NCBI RefSeq assembly: GCF_020176795.1
Contig: NZ_JAIUKE010000074.1
Span: forward strand, 1-33,639
Reading direction: 5' to 3'
Origin: Streptomyces sp. 8L
GTDB lineage: Bacteria; Actinomycetota; Actinomycetes; Streptomycetales; Streptomycetaceae
Length of the DNA stretch: 33,639 nucleotides
The position numbers were made by a program, and so were the translations under genes. Shown one piece after another: positions 7,638-15,977 of the stretch; the stretch's first letter is position 1, and every line of letters begins with the position of its first letter. The notes under the pieces were generated by a model. That model saw nothing but the letters and a program-made list of their open reading frames with translations, made no database searches and had not been told where the DNA came from.

Positions 7638-9899
7638 TCAGTCCCTCCGTACCAGGGCCGGCAGCTCTGCCCCGGCCACCTGCGAGGTTCCGCCGCCGGC
7701 GTCTCCGGTGCCCGCGGGCGGCTGGGAGGCGGTCGGGGCGGTCGACGTGCCGGGGGAGGCCGACGCGTTCGGGTCCACCGGGTCCTTCTTCTGCGGCATC
7801 TTGTACGGCTTGAGGGAGGGCGCCTCGATGGAGCCGTCCGACTGGATCTTCGGCAGCGCGCTCACCGGCTTCGGCAGGATGCCCGCCTTCGGGTTGATCT
7901 TGCCGTCGGCGCCGATGCCGTACATCGACTCGTAGATCTTGCGGACGGCGGGTCCTGCGGCGCCGGAGCCCGTACCACCCTGCGAGATCGTCATGATCAC
8001 CGCGTAGTCCTTGGTGTACGTGGCGAGCCAGCCGGTGCTCTGCTTGCCGGCGACCTCGGCCGTGCCGGTCTTGGCGTGCAGGGCGATCTTGTCCTGCGGC
8101 CAGCCGCCGAACTGCCAGGCCGCCGTACCGCTGGTGACCACGCCTTCGAGTGCCTTGTTGATGTACGAGATGGTCTTCCTGGTGTCCGGCAGGTGCCCGC
8201 TCACCTTGGGCTTGATCGGCGTGACCTTCTTGCCGTCGGCGCTGATGACGGCCTTGCCGATGCTCGGCTGGTACATCGTGCCGCCGTTGGCGATCGCCGA
8301 GTACATGACGGCTTCCTGGATCGGCGTCAGCAGGGTGTCGCCCTGGCCGATCGCGTAGTTCAGCGAGTCACCAGGGCGGACCTGATAGCCGTCCTTGCAG
8401 TTCTCGAACTCGATCTGCTGAACGTACGAGCCGCTCTTCTTGCCGTCCTTGCACCAGACGGCCTTGTTCGCGTCCCAGTAGCTCTGCTTCCACTGCCGGT
8501 CGGGAACACGGCCCGAGACCTCGTTGGGCAGGTCGATGCCGGTCTTCTTGCCGAGGCCGAAGGCGTGGGCGGTCTTGAAGAACCAGTCCTTCGGGTGCTT
8601 GGCGTTGATCCCGCCGTCCTTCTTCCACTGGTCGTAGGCGAGGTCGTAGAAGACGGTGTCGCAGGAGACCTCCAGCGCCTTCGCGATGTTGATGTCGCCG
8701 TAGTTCTCGCCCTCGAAGTTCTTGAAGACGCGACCGCCGACGGTCATCGACGAGGTGCAGGGGTAGCCGCCGTTCGGGTTGTACCCGGCGTTGATCGCGG
8801 CGCTGGTGGAGATGACCTTGAAGGTCGAACCGGGGGCCGACTCGCCCTGGGTGGCGCGGTTCAGCAGCGGGTAGTTCGACTTCTTGTTGGTGAGGTTGTT
8901 GTACTCGGCGGACGAGATGCCCCCGGTCCACACGTTCGGGTTGTACGTGGGGTTGCTGGCCATCGCGATGACCCTGCCGGTGTGGACGTCCATGACGACC
9001 GCCGCGCCCGAGTCGGCCTTGAAGTTCTTGTGGCTGACGGGGTCGTACTGCTGCCGCAGGCCCTTCATGGCCGCGGCGAGCTCCTTCTCGGTGATCGCCT
9101 GGACCCGCGAGTCGATGCTCGTGACGAGGTTGCTGCCGGGCTGCGCCGGGGTCGCGCCGGCCTTGCCGATGACGCGGCCGAGGTTGTCGACCTCGTAGCG
9201 GGTGACCCCGGACTTGCCGCGCAGCTGCTGGTCGTACTCGCTCTCCAGGCCCGCCCTGCCGACGTTGTCGGACCGCAGCAGCGGGTTGTCGGTCTTCTCG
9301 GAGGCCGCGACCTCCTTGTCCGTCACCGGGCCGAGGTAGCCGAGGACCTGGGCGGCGTTCACGCCGACGGGCCCCGGGTAGCTGCGTACGGCGGTGGGCT
9401 CCGCGGTGATGCCGGGGAAGTCCTCGCGCTGCTCCATGATCTGGAGGGCCTGCTGGGTGGTGGCCTTGTCGGTGATCGGGATCGGCTGGTAGGGCGAGCC
9501 GTTCCAGCAGGGGCGCGGGGTCTTCGCGTCGCACAGCCGCACCTTGTCGACGGCGTCCGCGGGCTTCATGCCGAGGACGCCGGCCAGCCGGGTGAGCACG
9601 GCCTTGCCGTCGTCGGGCTGCTTCAGCAGTTCGGTGCGGCTCGCGGAGACCACGAGGCGGGTCTCGTTGTCGGCGAGGGGCACGCCCCTGTCGTCGACGA
9701 CGGAGCCGCGCACCGCGGGCTGCACGACCTGCTGCACATGGTTCTTGTCGGCTTCCTGCGTGTACTCCTGGCCGTTGCGGATCTGGAGGTACCAGAGCCG
9801 CCCGCCGAGCGTGAGCAGCAGTGAGAAGACGAGGACCTGGATGACGACCATCCGGACCTTCACCCGAGGAGTCCGGCCGGTCTCGGGAATGTTGCTCAC
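7638..9899 (-). CDS. mrdA: Penicillin-binding protein 2, class B transpeptidase
   Basis: This encodes a 753-residue protein with a short cytoplasmic N-terminus, one membrane anchor (about 15-38), the PBP dimerisation region and a C-terminal DD-transpeptidase. The three active-site motifs are complete: SxxK as STFK near residue 358, SxN as SLN near 512, and KTGT near 609. It cross-links peptidoglycan made by RodA. The C-terminus beyond about 690 is a Pro/Thr/Ser/Ala-rich tail with no recognised domain. The start is GTG at 9899, overlapping the mreD stop by 4 bp (GTGA), so the genes are translationally coupled. No missing residue was seen, so it should be an active beta-lactam target. Confidence 0.95.
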   Translation of the reverse strand: MSNIPETGRTPRVKVRMVVIQVLVFSLLLTLGGRLWYLQIRNGQEYTQEADKNHVQQVVQPAVRGSVVDDRGVPLADNETRLVVSASRTELLKQPDDGKAVLTRLAGVLGMKPADAVDKVRLCDAKTPRPCWNGSPYQPIPITDKATTQQALQIMEQREDFPGITAEPTAVRSYPGPVGVNAAQVLGYLGPVTDKEVAASEKTDNPLLRSDNVGRAGLESEYDQQLRGKSGVTRYEVDNLGRVIGKAGATPAQPGSNLVTSIDSRVQAITEKELAAAMKGLRQQYDPVSHKNFKADSGAAVVMDVHTGRVIAMASNPTYNPNVWTGGISSAEYNNLTNKKSNYPLLNRATQGESAPGSTFKVISTSAAINAGYNPNGGYPCTSSMTVGGRVFKNFEGENYGDINIAKALEVSCDTVFYDLAYDQWKKDGGINAKHPKDWFFKTAHAFGLGKKTGIDLPNEVSGRVPDRQWKQSYWDANKAVWCKDGKKSGSYVQQIEFENCKDGYQVRPGDSLNYAIGQGDTLLTPIQEAVMYSAIANGGTMYQPSIGKAVISADGKKVTPIKPKVSGHLPDTRKTISYINKALEGVVTSGTAAWQFGGWPQDKIALHAKTGTAEVAGKQSTGWLATYTKDYAVIMTISQGGTGSGAAGPAVRKIYESMYGIGADGKINPKAGILPKPVSALPKIQSDGSIEAPSLKPYKMPQKKDPVDPNASASPGTSTAPTASQPPAGTGDAGGGTSQVAGAELPALVRRD

Positions 9900-10579
9900 A
9901 GTCGCTTGACCCCCTTGATGCGTCCCGCCTTGGCCGCGCGGTTACGAGCGGCCCTGACGCGCAGTCCGCCGCGCTGGCCGCCGATCCTCAGCCCGGTGCC
10001 CGACCCGATCCAGCCCGCCGCGACGTCGGCGCCCGCTCCGAGGCCGCTCCCGCCCTTCTGCGACTCGGCCAGCGGGTCCTTGTCCGCCTTCCTGGCCAGG
10101 GCCATGATCCACGGCACCGTGAACGGCGCGAGCAGCAGGTCGTAGACGGCGGACGTGAACAGCAGGCCGCCGAGGCCGACATGGCGGGCCGCCGTGTCAC
10201 CGACGAGCGAACCGACGCCCGCGTACAGCAGCGTCGAGCCGAGGGCCGCGCAGACGACGGCGAACATCGGCACGAGCGCCGATCTCATCTGGCCCTTCTC
10301 CGGGCGGACGAGGCCCGCCAGGTAGCCGACGACGCACAGCACCAGCGCGTACCGGCCCGCCGCGTGGTCGGCGGGCGGTGCCAGGTCCGTCAGCAGCCCG
10401 GCGCCGAAGCCGATGAGGGCGCCGCCGACATGCCCGTACACGAAGGCGAGGGCGAGGACCACCAGCAGCATCAGGTCGGGCACGGCGCCGGGCAGGTGGA
10501 GTCTCGCGAGGACGGATACCTGGAGGACCAGGGCGATCACGACCAGCGCGGCCGAGAGCAGAATCCGGTTGATGCGCAT
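9896..10579 (-). CDS. mreD: Rod shape-determining protein MreD
   Basis: This encodes a 227-residue membrane protein. The N-terminus MRINRILLSAALVVIALVLQ and further hydrophobic helices to about residue 160 fit the five- to six-helix MreD fold. Weak sequence conservation is normal for MreD; the call rests on fold and position between mreC and pbp2. The last 60 residues are Gly/Arg/Lys-rich and probably cytoplasmic, longer than in rod-shaped model bacteria. It starts 9 nt after the mreC stop and overlaps pbp2 by 4 bp. Confidence 0.92.
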   Translation of the reverse strand: MRINRILLSAALVVIALVLQVSVLARLHLPGAVPDLMLLVVLALAFVYGHVGGALIGFGAGLLTDLAPPADHAAGRYALVLCVVGYLAGLVRPEKGQMRSALVPMFAVVCAALGSTLLYAGVGSLVGDTAARHVGLGGLLFTSAVYDLLLAPFTVPWIMALARKADKDPLAESQKGGSGLGAGADVAAGWIGSGTGLRIGGQRGGLRVRAARNRAAKAGRIKGVKRL

Positions 10580-10588
10580 GGAGCAGCT

Positions 10589-11653
10589 CTATTCCTGATT
10601 GTCGGCGTTCGCGTTCGCGTTGGCGTTGGGATCGGGGAGGGCGTCGCCGCCGTCACCCGTCCCCTGGCCGTCGCCCTGCCCGTCGCCGCCCTGGCCGTCG
10701 CCGGTGCCCTGGCCGGTGTCCGTGCCGGTGCCCTGGCCGGTGTTCGCGGACGGGCTGACCGTGACGGTGACCGTCGGGGTGGGCTTGGTCTTCGGCTTCG
10801 GCGGCAGGACCGTGTTCCGCGGGTTCTGGCGCGGCGCCTGGACGACGACCCCGACGACGTCGAGCTTGGTGAAGCCGACGTACGGCTGCACGTACACGGT
10901 CCGCGTCAGGTCGCCGCCCGACGGATCGACCCGTACGACCCGGCCGACCGGCACACCCGGCACGAACGGCTTGTCCTTGGTCGAGCCGAAGGTGACCATC
11001 CGGTCGCCGGTCTTGACCTTCGCCTTCGTGTTCAGCAGCTGGACGGAGAGGGGGCGGTCGCCCTGGCCCGTCGCGAAGCCCAGCTCGTCGGTGCGCTCCA
11101 TCCGGGTGCCGACCGTGAAGTCGGGGTCGTTGGCGAGGAGCACCGTGGACGTACTCGGACCGACCGTGGTGACCCTGCCGACGAGACCGTCGCCGTTGAG
11201 CACGGTCATGTCGCGCTGGATGCCGTCGTGGGAGCCGATGTCGAGGGTGACCGTCCAGGAGAAGCCCTGCGCGGCTCCTATGGCGACGACCTGAGCGCCC
11301 TTCACCCCGTACTGCCCGGCGCCGGCGACCCTGAGGATCTTGTCGAGCTCGCGGGCCTTGTTGCGGTTCTGGTCGTCGCTGCCGAGCTCACGCCTCAGCT
11401 TCGCGTTCTGCTGCTCGAGCGCGGTGATGCGGTTGTGACGGGTGTTCGAGTCCCGCACCGCGCTTATGGCGTTGCCCACCGGGTCGACGGCGCCCGCCAC
11501 ACCGTTCTCCACGGGGCCGAGCGCGGCGGCGGCGGCATGGCGCGCGCCGTCCACCGGTGAGTTCTCTCCCCCGCGGATGTCGACCGTGATCAGGGCGAAC
11601 GCGACGACAATCAGCAGCACCAGGAGCAGCCGGCTCTCCTTTGTGTCCCTCAC
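10589..11653 (-). CDS. mreC: Rod shape-determining protein MreC with low-complexity tail
   Basis: This encodes a 354-residue protein with an N-terminal membrane anchor (about 8-25), a coiled coil (about 60-90, ALEQQNAKLRRELG) and the MreC double beta-barrel (about 100-270). MreC links MreB inside the cell to PBP2/RodA outside. The last 70 residues are an unusual Gly/Gln/Asp/Thr-rich repeat tail ending in alternating Asn-Ala. The start is GTG at 11653; no strong ribosome site is present directly before it, although GAGGAAGG lies 14 nt upstream. A putative promoter at 11673-11702 may give mreCD transcription separate from mreB. Confidence 0.94.
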   Translation of the reverse strand: MRDTKESRLLLVLLIVVAFALITVDIRGGENSPVDGARHAAAAALGPVENGVAGAVDPVGNAISAVRDSNTRHNRITALEQQNAKLRRELGSDDQNRNKARELDKILRVAGAGQYGVKGAQVVAIGAAQGFSWTVTLDIGSHDGIQRDMTVLNGDGLVGRVTTVGPSTSTVLLANDPDFTVGTRMERTDELGFATGQGDRPLSVQLLNTKAKVKTGDRMVTFGSTKDKPFVPGVPVGRVVRVDPSGGDLTRTVYVQPYVGFTKLDVVGVVVQAPRQNPRNTVLPPKPKTKPTPTVTVTVSPSANTGQGTGTDTGQGTGDGQGGDGQGDGQGTGDGGDALPDPNANANANADNQE

Positions 11654-11672
11654 GTGCGGCGGCCGTGCCTTC

Positions 11673-11702
11673 CTCGTAGGAATGTCTCTGCCTGTGTATC
11701 AA
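11673..11702 (-). promoter_or_regulatory. Putative promoter for mreC
   Basis: On the minus strand TTGATA (11702-11697) is followed after 18 nt by TACGAG (11678-11673). This resembles a vegetative -35/-10 pair, with the start of transcription close to the GTG at 11653. It lies just downstream of the mreB-mreC hairpin. Sequence resemblance only. Confidence 0.35.
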
Positions 11703-11706
11703 CGAC

Positions 11707-11739
11707 CCGCCGTACGGCGCGTCAGCGTCCGTACGGCGG
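11707..11739 (-). terminator. Hairpin between mreB and mreC (terminator or attenuator)
   Basis: CCGCCGTACGG and CCGTACGGCGG form a perfect 11-bp stem with an 11-nt loop, about 75 nt after the mreB stop. It lacks a T tract. It could limit read-through from mreB into mreC, giving more MreB than MreCD. Confidence 0.55.
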
Positions 11740-11813
11740 ATTTCCGCTGAAATTCCGGTCACCGCTCGCGGACGGACCCGTCGCGGCCGAAACGGCCCTG
11801 GAGCCCTCGCCGG

Positions 11814-12845
11814 TCAGCGGCGCGGCTGTGCGTCCAGCACCTGCTGGAGCGCCTCGAACTCCTCGACGCACTTTCCGGAGCCGAGCGCCACCGAGTCCAG
11901 CGGATTCTCGGCGATGTGGATCGGCATGCCCGTCTCGCGGCGCAGCCGCTCGTCGAGCCCGCGCAACAGCGCACCGCCGCCGGTGAGCACGATCCCCCGG
12001 TCCATCACGTCGCCGGAGAGCTCGGGCGGGCACTTGTCGAGGGTCGTCTTGACCGCGTCGACAATCGCGTTGACGGGCTCCTCGATCGCCTTGCGGACCT
12101 CGGCCGCGGAGATGACCACGGTCTTGGGCAGCCCGGAGACCAGGTCCCGGCCGCGGATCTCGGTGTGCTCGTCCTTCTCCAGGTCGTACGCGGAACCGAT
12201 GGTGATCTTGATGCTTTCGGCGGTCCGCTCGCCGAGCAGCAGCGAGTACTCCTTCTTGATGTGCTGGATGATCGCGTTGTCGAGTTCGTCGCCGGCCACC
12301 CGGATGGACTGGGCCGTGACGATGCCGCCCAGCGAGATCACGGCGACCTCGGTGGTACCGCCGCCGATGTCGACCACCATGTTGCCGGTGGCCTCGTGCA
12401 CCGGCAGACCGGAGCCGATGGCCGCGGCCATGGGCTCCTCGATGATGTGCACCTGGCGCGCCCCCGCCTGCGTCGACGCCTCGATGACGGCACGGCGCTC
12501 GACCCCGGTGATGCCGGAGGGAACGCAGATGACGACACGCGGCCTGGCGAGGTAGCGGCGCTTGTGGATCTTGAGGATGAAGTACCGGAGCATGCGCTCG
12601 GTGATCTCGAAGTCCGCGATCACGCCGTCCTTGAGGGGCCGGACCGCCACGATGTTGCCCGGTGTCCGGCCGATCATCTTCTTCGCCTCGGCACCGACCG
12701 CGAGAATGCCCCCGGTGTTGGTGTTGATGGCGACGACGGACGGCTCGTTGAGTACGATCCCCCGGCCTCTGACGTACACCAGCGTGTTGGCGGTCCCGAG
12801 GTCGACAGCCATGTCACGGCCGATGAACGACATCTTGTTCCCCAT
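11814..12845 (-). CDS. mreB: Actin-like rod shape-determining protein MreB
   Basis: This encodes a 343-residue, full-length bacterial actin. The phosphate-1 loop [15 protein letters not shown] is at about residues 13-27, phosphate-2 as [13 protein letters not shown] in the middle, and the adenosine motif [16 protein letters not shown] near the C-terminus. It forms membrane-bound filaments directing wall synthesis; in Streptomyces it acts mainly in sporulation septa and the spore wall. The annotated ATG at 12845 has a poor ribosome site. The internal ATG at 12833 (MSFIGRD) is preceded by GGGGAACAAG and could be the true start. The gene has its own upstream region of about 260 bp. Confidence 0.97.
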   Translation of the reverse strand: MGNKMSFIGRDMAVDLGTANTLVYVRGRGIVLNEPSVVAINTNTGGILAVGAEAKKMIGRTPGNIVAVRPLKDGVIADFEITERMLRYFILKIHKRRYLARPRVVICVPSGITGVERRAVIEASTQAGARQVHIIEEPMAAAIGSGLPVHEATGNMVVDIGGGTTEVAVISLGGIVTAQSIRVAGDELDNAIIQHIKKEYSLLLGERTAESIKITIGSAYDLEKDEHTEIRGRDLVSGLPKTVVISAAEVRKAIEEPVNAIVDAVKTTLDKCPPELSGDVMDRGIVLTGGGALLRGLDERLRRETGMPIHIAENPLDSVALGSGKCVEEFEALQQVLDAQPRR

Positions 12846-13049
12846 GAGGATGCGTCTGGCCTTCCCAATCGAAGCGTTGATGGCTTTTCAGGATGGCGAG
12901 GTGGGTGGTGGAGCGCGCGAAGCCCGTGGCTTGCTCGGCTAGGGGTCATCGTAGTGCCGTCAACCCCGGATCGGCGCGCTGGCCCACCTCGGTAAGGGTG
13001 ACGAAGTTTGTCGGGGTCGCGTTCCCACAAGCGCGCGGGGCAATCCCCC

Positions 13050-13075
13050 GGGCGACCGAATTCCTCCGGTCGCCC
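13050..13075 (-). terminator. Terminator after ndk
   Basis: GGGCGACCG and CGGTCGCCC form a perfect 9-bp stem with an 8-nt loop, 32 nt after the ndk stop codon and upstream of the mreB promoter region. It separates ndk from the mre operon. Confidence 0.8.
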
Positions 13076-13106
13076 CAGGCCGACAGGCTATTCGGCTGAC
13101 AGCCGG

Positions 13107-13523
13107 TCAGGAAAGGCCGGGAAAGAAAATCTTCAGTTCCCGAATGGCGGACTCCTCGGAGTCCGACGCGTGGATCAGGTTTTCCCGGACAATGGTGCCG
13201 AAGTCCCCCCGGATGGACCCCGGTGCTGCGGCGATCGGGTCAGTCGGCCCCGCGAGCGCGCGCACGCCCTCGATGACACGCTCCCCCTCCACGACGAGCG
13301 CCACGACGGGGCCCGACGCCATGAACTCCACCAGCGGCTCGTAGAACGGCTTGCCCCGGTGCTCGCCGTAGTGCAGCTCCAGGGTCTCCTGGTCGAGGCT
13401 GCGCAGGTCCAGGGCGGCGAGGGTCCAGCCGGCCTTGCGCTCGATCCGCCCGATGATCTCCCCGACGAGGTGGCGCCGTACGGCGTCCGGCTTGAGGAGG
13501 ACGAGGGTGCGCTGAGTCGTCAT
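13107..13523 (-). CDS. ndk: Nucleoside diphosphate kinase
   Basis: This encodes a 138-residue Ndk, a typical length. It transfers the gamma phosphate from ATP to NDPs through a phosphohistidine. The active-site region ENLIHASDSEESA places the catalytic histidine at residue 118; Ala after His instead of the more common Gly is usual in Streptomyces as I recall. The N-terminal TLVLLKPDAV and the loop AGPTDPIAAAPGSIRGDFG are conserved. The 269 bp between its start and the DUF4233 stop (13524-13792) are very GC-rich and hold no gene I can support. Confidence 0.97.
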   Translation of the reverse strand: MTTQRTLVLLKPDAVRRHLVGEIIGRIERKAGWTLAALDLRSLDQETLELHYGEHRGKPFYEPLVEFMASGPVVALVVEGERVIEGVRALAGPTDPIAAAPGSIRGDFGTIVRENLIHASDSEESAIRELKIFFPGLS

Positions 13524-13792
13524 GGCTGTGCGGCTCCTTGGATAGCGGTGACTCGGAAGCGGAACGGTGCTGCGAGGCTACCGGTGCCGCCGTCGCCCTC
13601 CGCACGCGGCCGGTCGGCGGACAGCGCGGGGACGTGCGGCTACGCCACGACGCCGGGATGCGCCCCGGCTCGCGCGGGTCCCTGCGGGGGCGCGCCGCCC
13701 GATCTCGTCACGCCCGGAGGCCCGGCCCCGCCCGGGTCCGTCCCGCCCGGAAGCCCGATCCCGTGCCGCGCGGCGGCGGCTCCGCCCCCTGT

Positions 13793-14239
13793 CTATCCGG
13801 CGTAGGGCCCGGCCGCGTCCCGCTCGGCGGTCGCCGCGCCCTCGGGTGCGGCAGTCGCGCCTCCCGGTGCGGCAGTCGCCCCCTCCGGCGTGGCGGCCTC
13901 GTGTTCCGCGAGTGCCGTGGCCCAGCGGGCCTTGTGCGCGTCGATGATGCGGCCGTAGTGCACCGAGGCCCACCACAGCGCCGCGAACGCCGCGCCCAGG
14001 ATGAACATCATCGGCACCACGAAGCCGCTCAGCAGCAGCGCCACCTGGAGCACCCAGCCGAGCTGCACCCCGCCCGGCCTGGTGATCACGCCGCACAGCC
14101 CCAGCGACAGCAGCATCGCGATGCCGCACACCGTCCAGACGGCCGTCATCGTGAGGGAATCGGACTTCATCGCGACCAGGCCCGCGAAGCCGATCACGAA
14201 GAACTCGGCGAGCAGGGTCGATGAGCAGAGCGTACGCAT
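13793..14239 (-). CDS. DUF4233 membrane protein
   Basis: This encodes a 148-residue protein with three to four hydrophobic segments (about 8-24, 32-53, 62-90) beginning MRTLCSSTLLAEFFVIGFAGLVA, the DUF4233 pattern. The position between folC and ndk is conserved in actinomycetes. The function is unknown. The C-terminal 40 residues are an Ala/Gly/Pro/Glu repeat; the DNA there holds GGTGCGGCAGTCGC twice with a 21-bp period (13845 and 13866), encoding a seven-residue repeat. The start is 9 nt after the folC stop, so it is probably in the same transcript. Confidence 0.85.
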   Translation of the reverse strand: MRTLCSSTLLAEFFVIGFAGLVAMKSDSLTMTAVWTVCGIAMLLSLGLCGVITRPGGVQLGWVLQVALLLSGFVVPMMFILGAAFAALWWASVHYGRIIDAHKARWATALAEHEAATPEGATAAPGGATAAPEGAATAERDAAGPYAG

Positions 14240-14248
14240 GACCGTGTG

Positions 14249-15769
14249 TCAGCCCCTCCGAAGCAGCAGCCGGGCCTCGCCGACCGTCATGACCGAGCCC
14301 GTCACGAGCACCCCCGCGCCCGCGAACTCGCCCTCTTCCTCGGCGAGCGTGATCGCCGCCTCCAGCGCGTCGTCCAGCCTCGGCTCGACCTGGACCCGGT
14401 CGTCGCCGAAGATCTCGACGGCGAGGCCCGCCAGCTCGTCCGCGTCCATCGCCCGGTGGGTGGAGTTCTGGGTGACGACCAGCTCGGCACAGATGGGTTC
14501 CAGGGCCTCCAGCACGCCCCGTACGTCCTTGTTCCCGCTCGTGCTGATCACACCGATCAGGCGGCTGAAATCGAAGGCCTCGCTCACCGCTTCCGCGGCG
14601 ACGCGCGCGCCCGCCGGATTGTGCGCGGCGTCCAGGACGATCGTGGGCGAGCGCCGTACGACCTCCATACGGCCGGGGGACGTGACGGCGGCGAAGGCGC
14701 CCCTGACCCGCTCGGCGTCCAGCGCGTCGGGCCGGGTCGCGCCCACGCCGAAGAACGCCTCGACGGCGGCCAGCGCCACCGCCGCGTTGTGCGCCTGGTG
14801 GGCGCCGTGCAGCGGCAGGAAGATCTCCCCGTACTCGCCGCCGAGGCCGCGCAGCGTCATCAGCTGCCCGCCGACGGCGACCTCGCGGGAGAGCACGCCG
14901 AACTCCAGGCCCTCGCGGGCCACGGTCGCGTCCCGCTCGCCCGCCTTCTTGAGGATCACCTGCGCGGCGTCGACGGGCTGCTGCGCGAGCACCACCGTCG
15001 CGCCGTCCTTGATGATCCCGGACTTCTCCCCCGCGATCTCGCCCGGCGTGTTGCCGAGGCGGTCCGTGTGGTCGAGGGAGATGGGGGTGATGACGGCGAC
15101 GCCCGCGTCGATGACGTTCGTCGCGTCCCAGGTGCCGCCCATGCCGACCTCGACGACCGCCGCGTCGACGGGCGCGTCGGCGAACGCGGCGTACGCCATG
15201 CCCGTCAGCACCTCGAAGTACGAGAGGCGGTGCGGCTGGTCCGCGTCGACCATGCCGATGTACGGCTCGATGTCCCGGTACGTCTCCACGAACCGCTCGG
15301 CGGGGATCGGCGCCCCGTCCAGGCTGATGCGCTCGGTGAGCGACTGCACGTGCGGGCTGGTGTACCGGCCCGTCCGCAGGTCGAACGCGCCGAGCAGCGC
15401 CTCGATCATGCGGGCCGTGGACGTCTTGCCGTTGGTGCCCGTGATGTGGATCGACGGGTAGCCGCGCTGCGGGTCGCCCAGCAGGTCGAGCAGGGCCCGG
15501 ATGCGCACGGTGGACGGGTCCAGCTGGGTCTCGCCCCAGCGGTCGGCGAGCGCCGCCTCGACGGCGCGCAGCGCGGCGTCCACCTCGGGGTCCTCTGGCC
15601 GGGCGGGGATGTCCCCCTCTGGGGGGCCCGCCTGCGCCCTGAGGGTGCGGCTGCCCGCCTCGATCACGGCGAGGTCGGGATCGCGGGTGGTCTCATGGGC
15701 GACGATGGCGTTGAACTCGTCGTCGCCGCCGTCGTCGTCGTGCTCGCCGGACTGGGGGGTCTCACTCAC
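14249..15769 (-). CDS. folC: Folylpolyglutamate synthase / dihydrofolate synthase
   Basis: This encodes a 506-residue protein of the Mur ligase superfamily that adds glutamate to folates using ATP. The P-loop ITGTNGKTSTARM is at about residues 109-121. SPHVQSLTERI, VGMGGTWDATN and LDAAHNPAGA follow as expected. The first 60 or so residues are an acidic, poorly conserved extension (HDDDGGDDE), which explains a length greater than the usual 420-450. Its start lies about 50 bp before a pure G/C tract that separates it from valS. Confidence 0.95.
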   Translation of the reverse strand: MSETPQSGEHDDDGGDDEFNAIVAHETTRDPDLAVIEAGSRTLRAQAGPPEGDIPARPEDPEVDAALRAVEAALADRWGETQLDPSTVRIRALLDLLGDPQRGYPSIHITGTNGKTSTARMIEALLGAFDLRTGRYTSPHVQSLTERISLDGAPIPAERFVETYRDIEPYIGMVDADQPHRLSYFEVLTGMAYAAFADAPVDAAVVEVGMGGTWDATNVIDAGVAVITPISLDHTDRLGNTPGEIAGEKSGIIKDGATVVLAQQPVDAAQVILKKAGERDATVAREGLEFGVLSREVAVGGQLMTLRGLGGEYGEIFLPLHGAHQAHNAAVALAAVEAFFGVGATRPDALDAERVRGAFAAVTSPGRMEVVRRSPTIVLDAAHNPAGARVAAEAVSEAFDFSRLIGVISTSGNKDVRGVLEALEPICAELVVTQNSTHRAMDADELAGLAVEIFGDDRVQVEPRLDDALEAAITLAEEEGEFAGAGVLVTGSVMTVGEARLLLRRG

Positions 15770-15822
15770 GCGCCCCAGTCTACGGAGCCCCTGTGACAGT
15801 CGGCGCCGGGCGGGGGGTCATC

Positions 15823-15962
<140 letters not shown>

Positions 15963-15977
15963 GTCACGGGTGGGGCG

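Noticed and set aside
7260..9824. 854-residue plus-strand frame opposite pbp2 and rodA
   Set aside because: It is antisense to conserved pbp2 and rodA; low-complexity composition.
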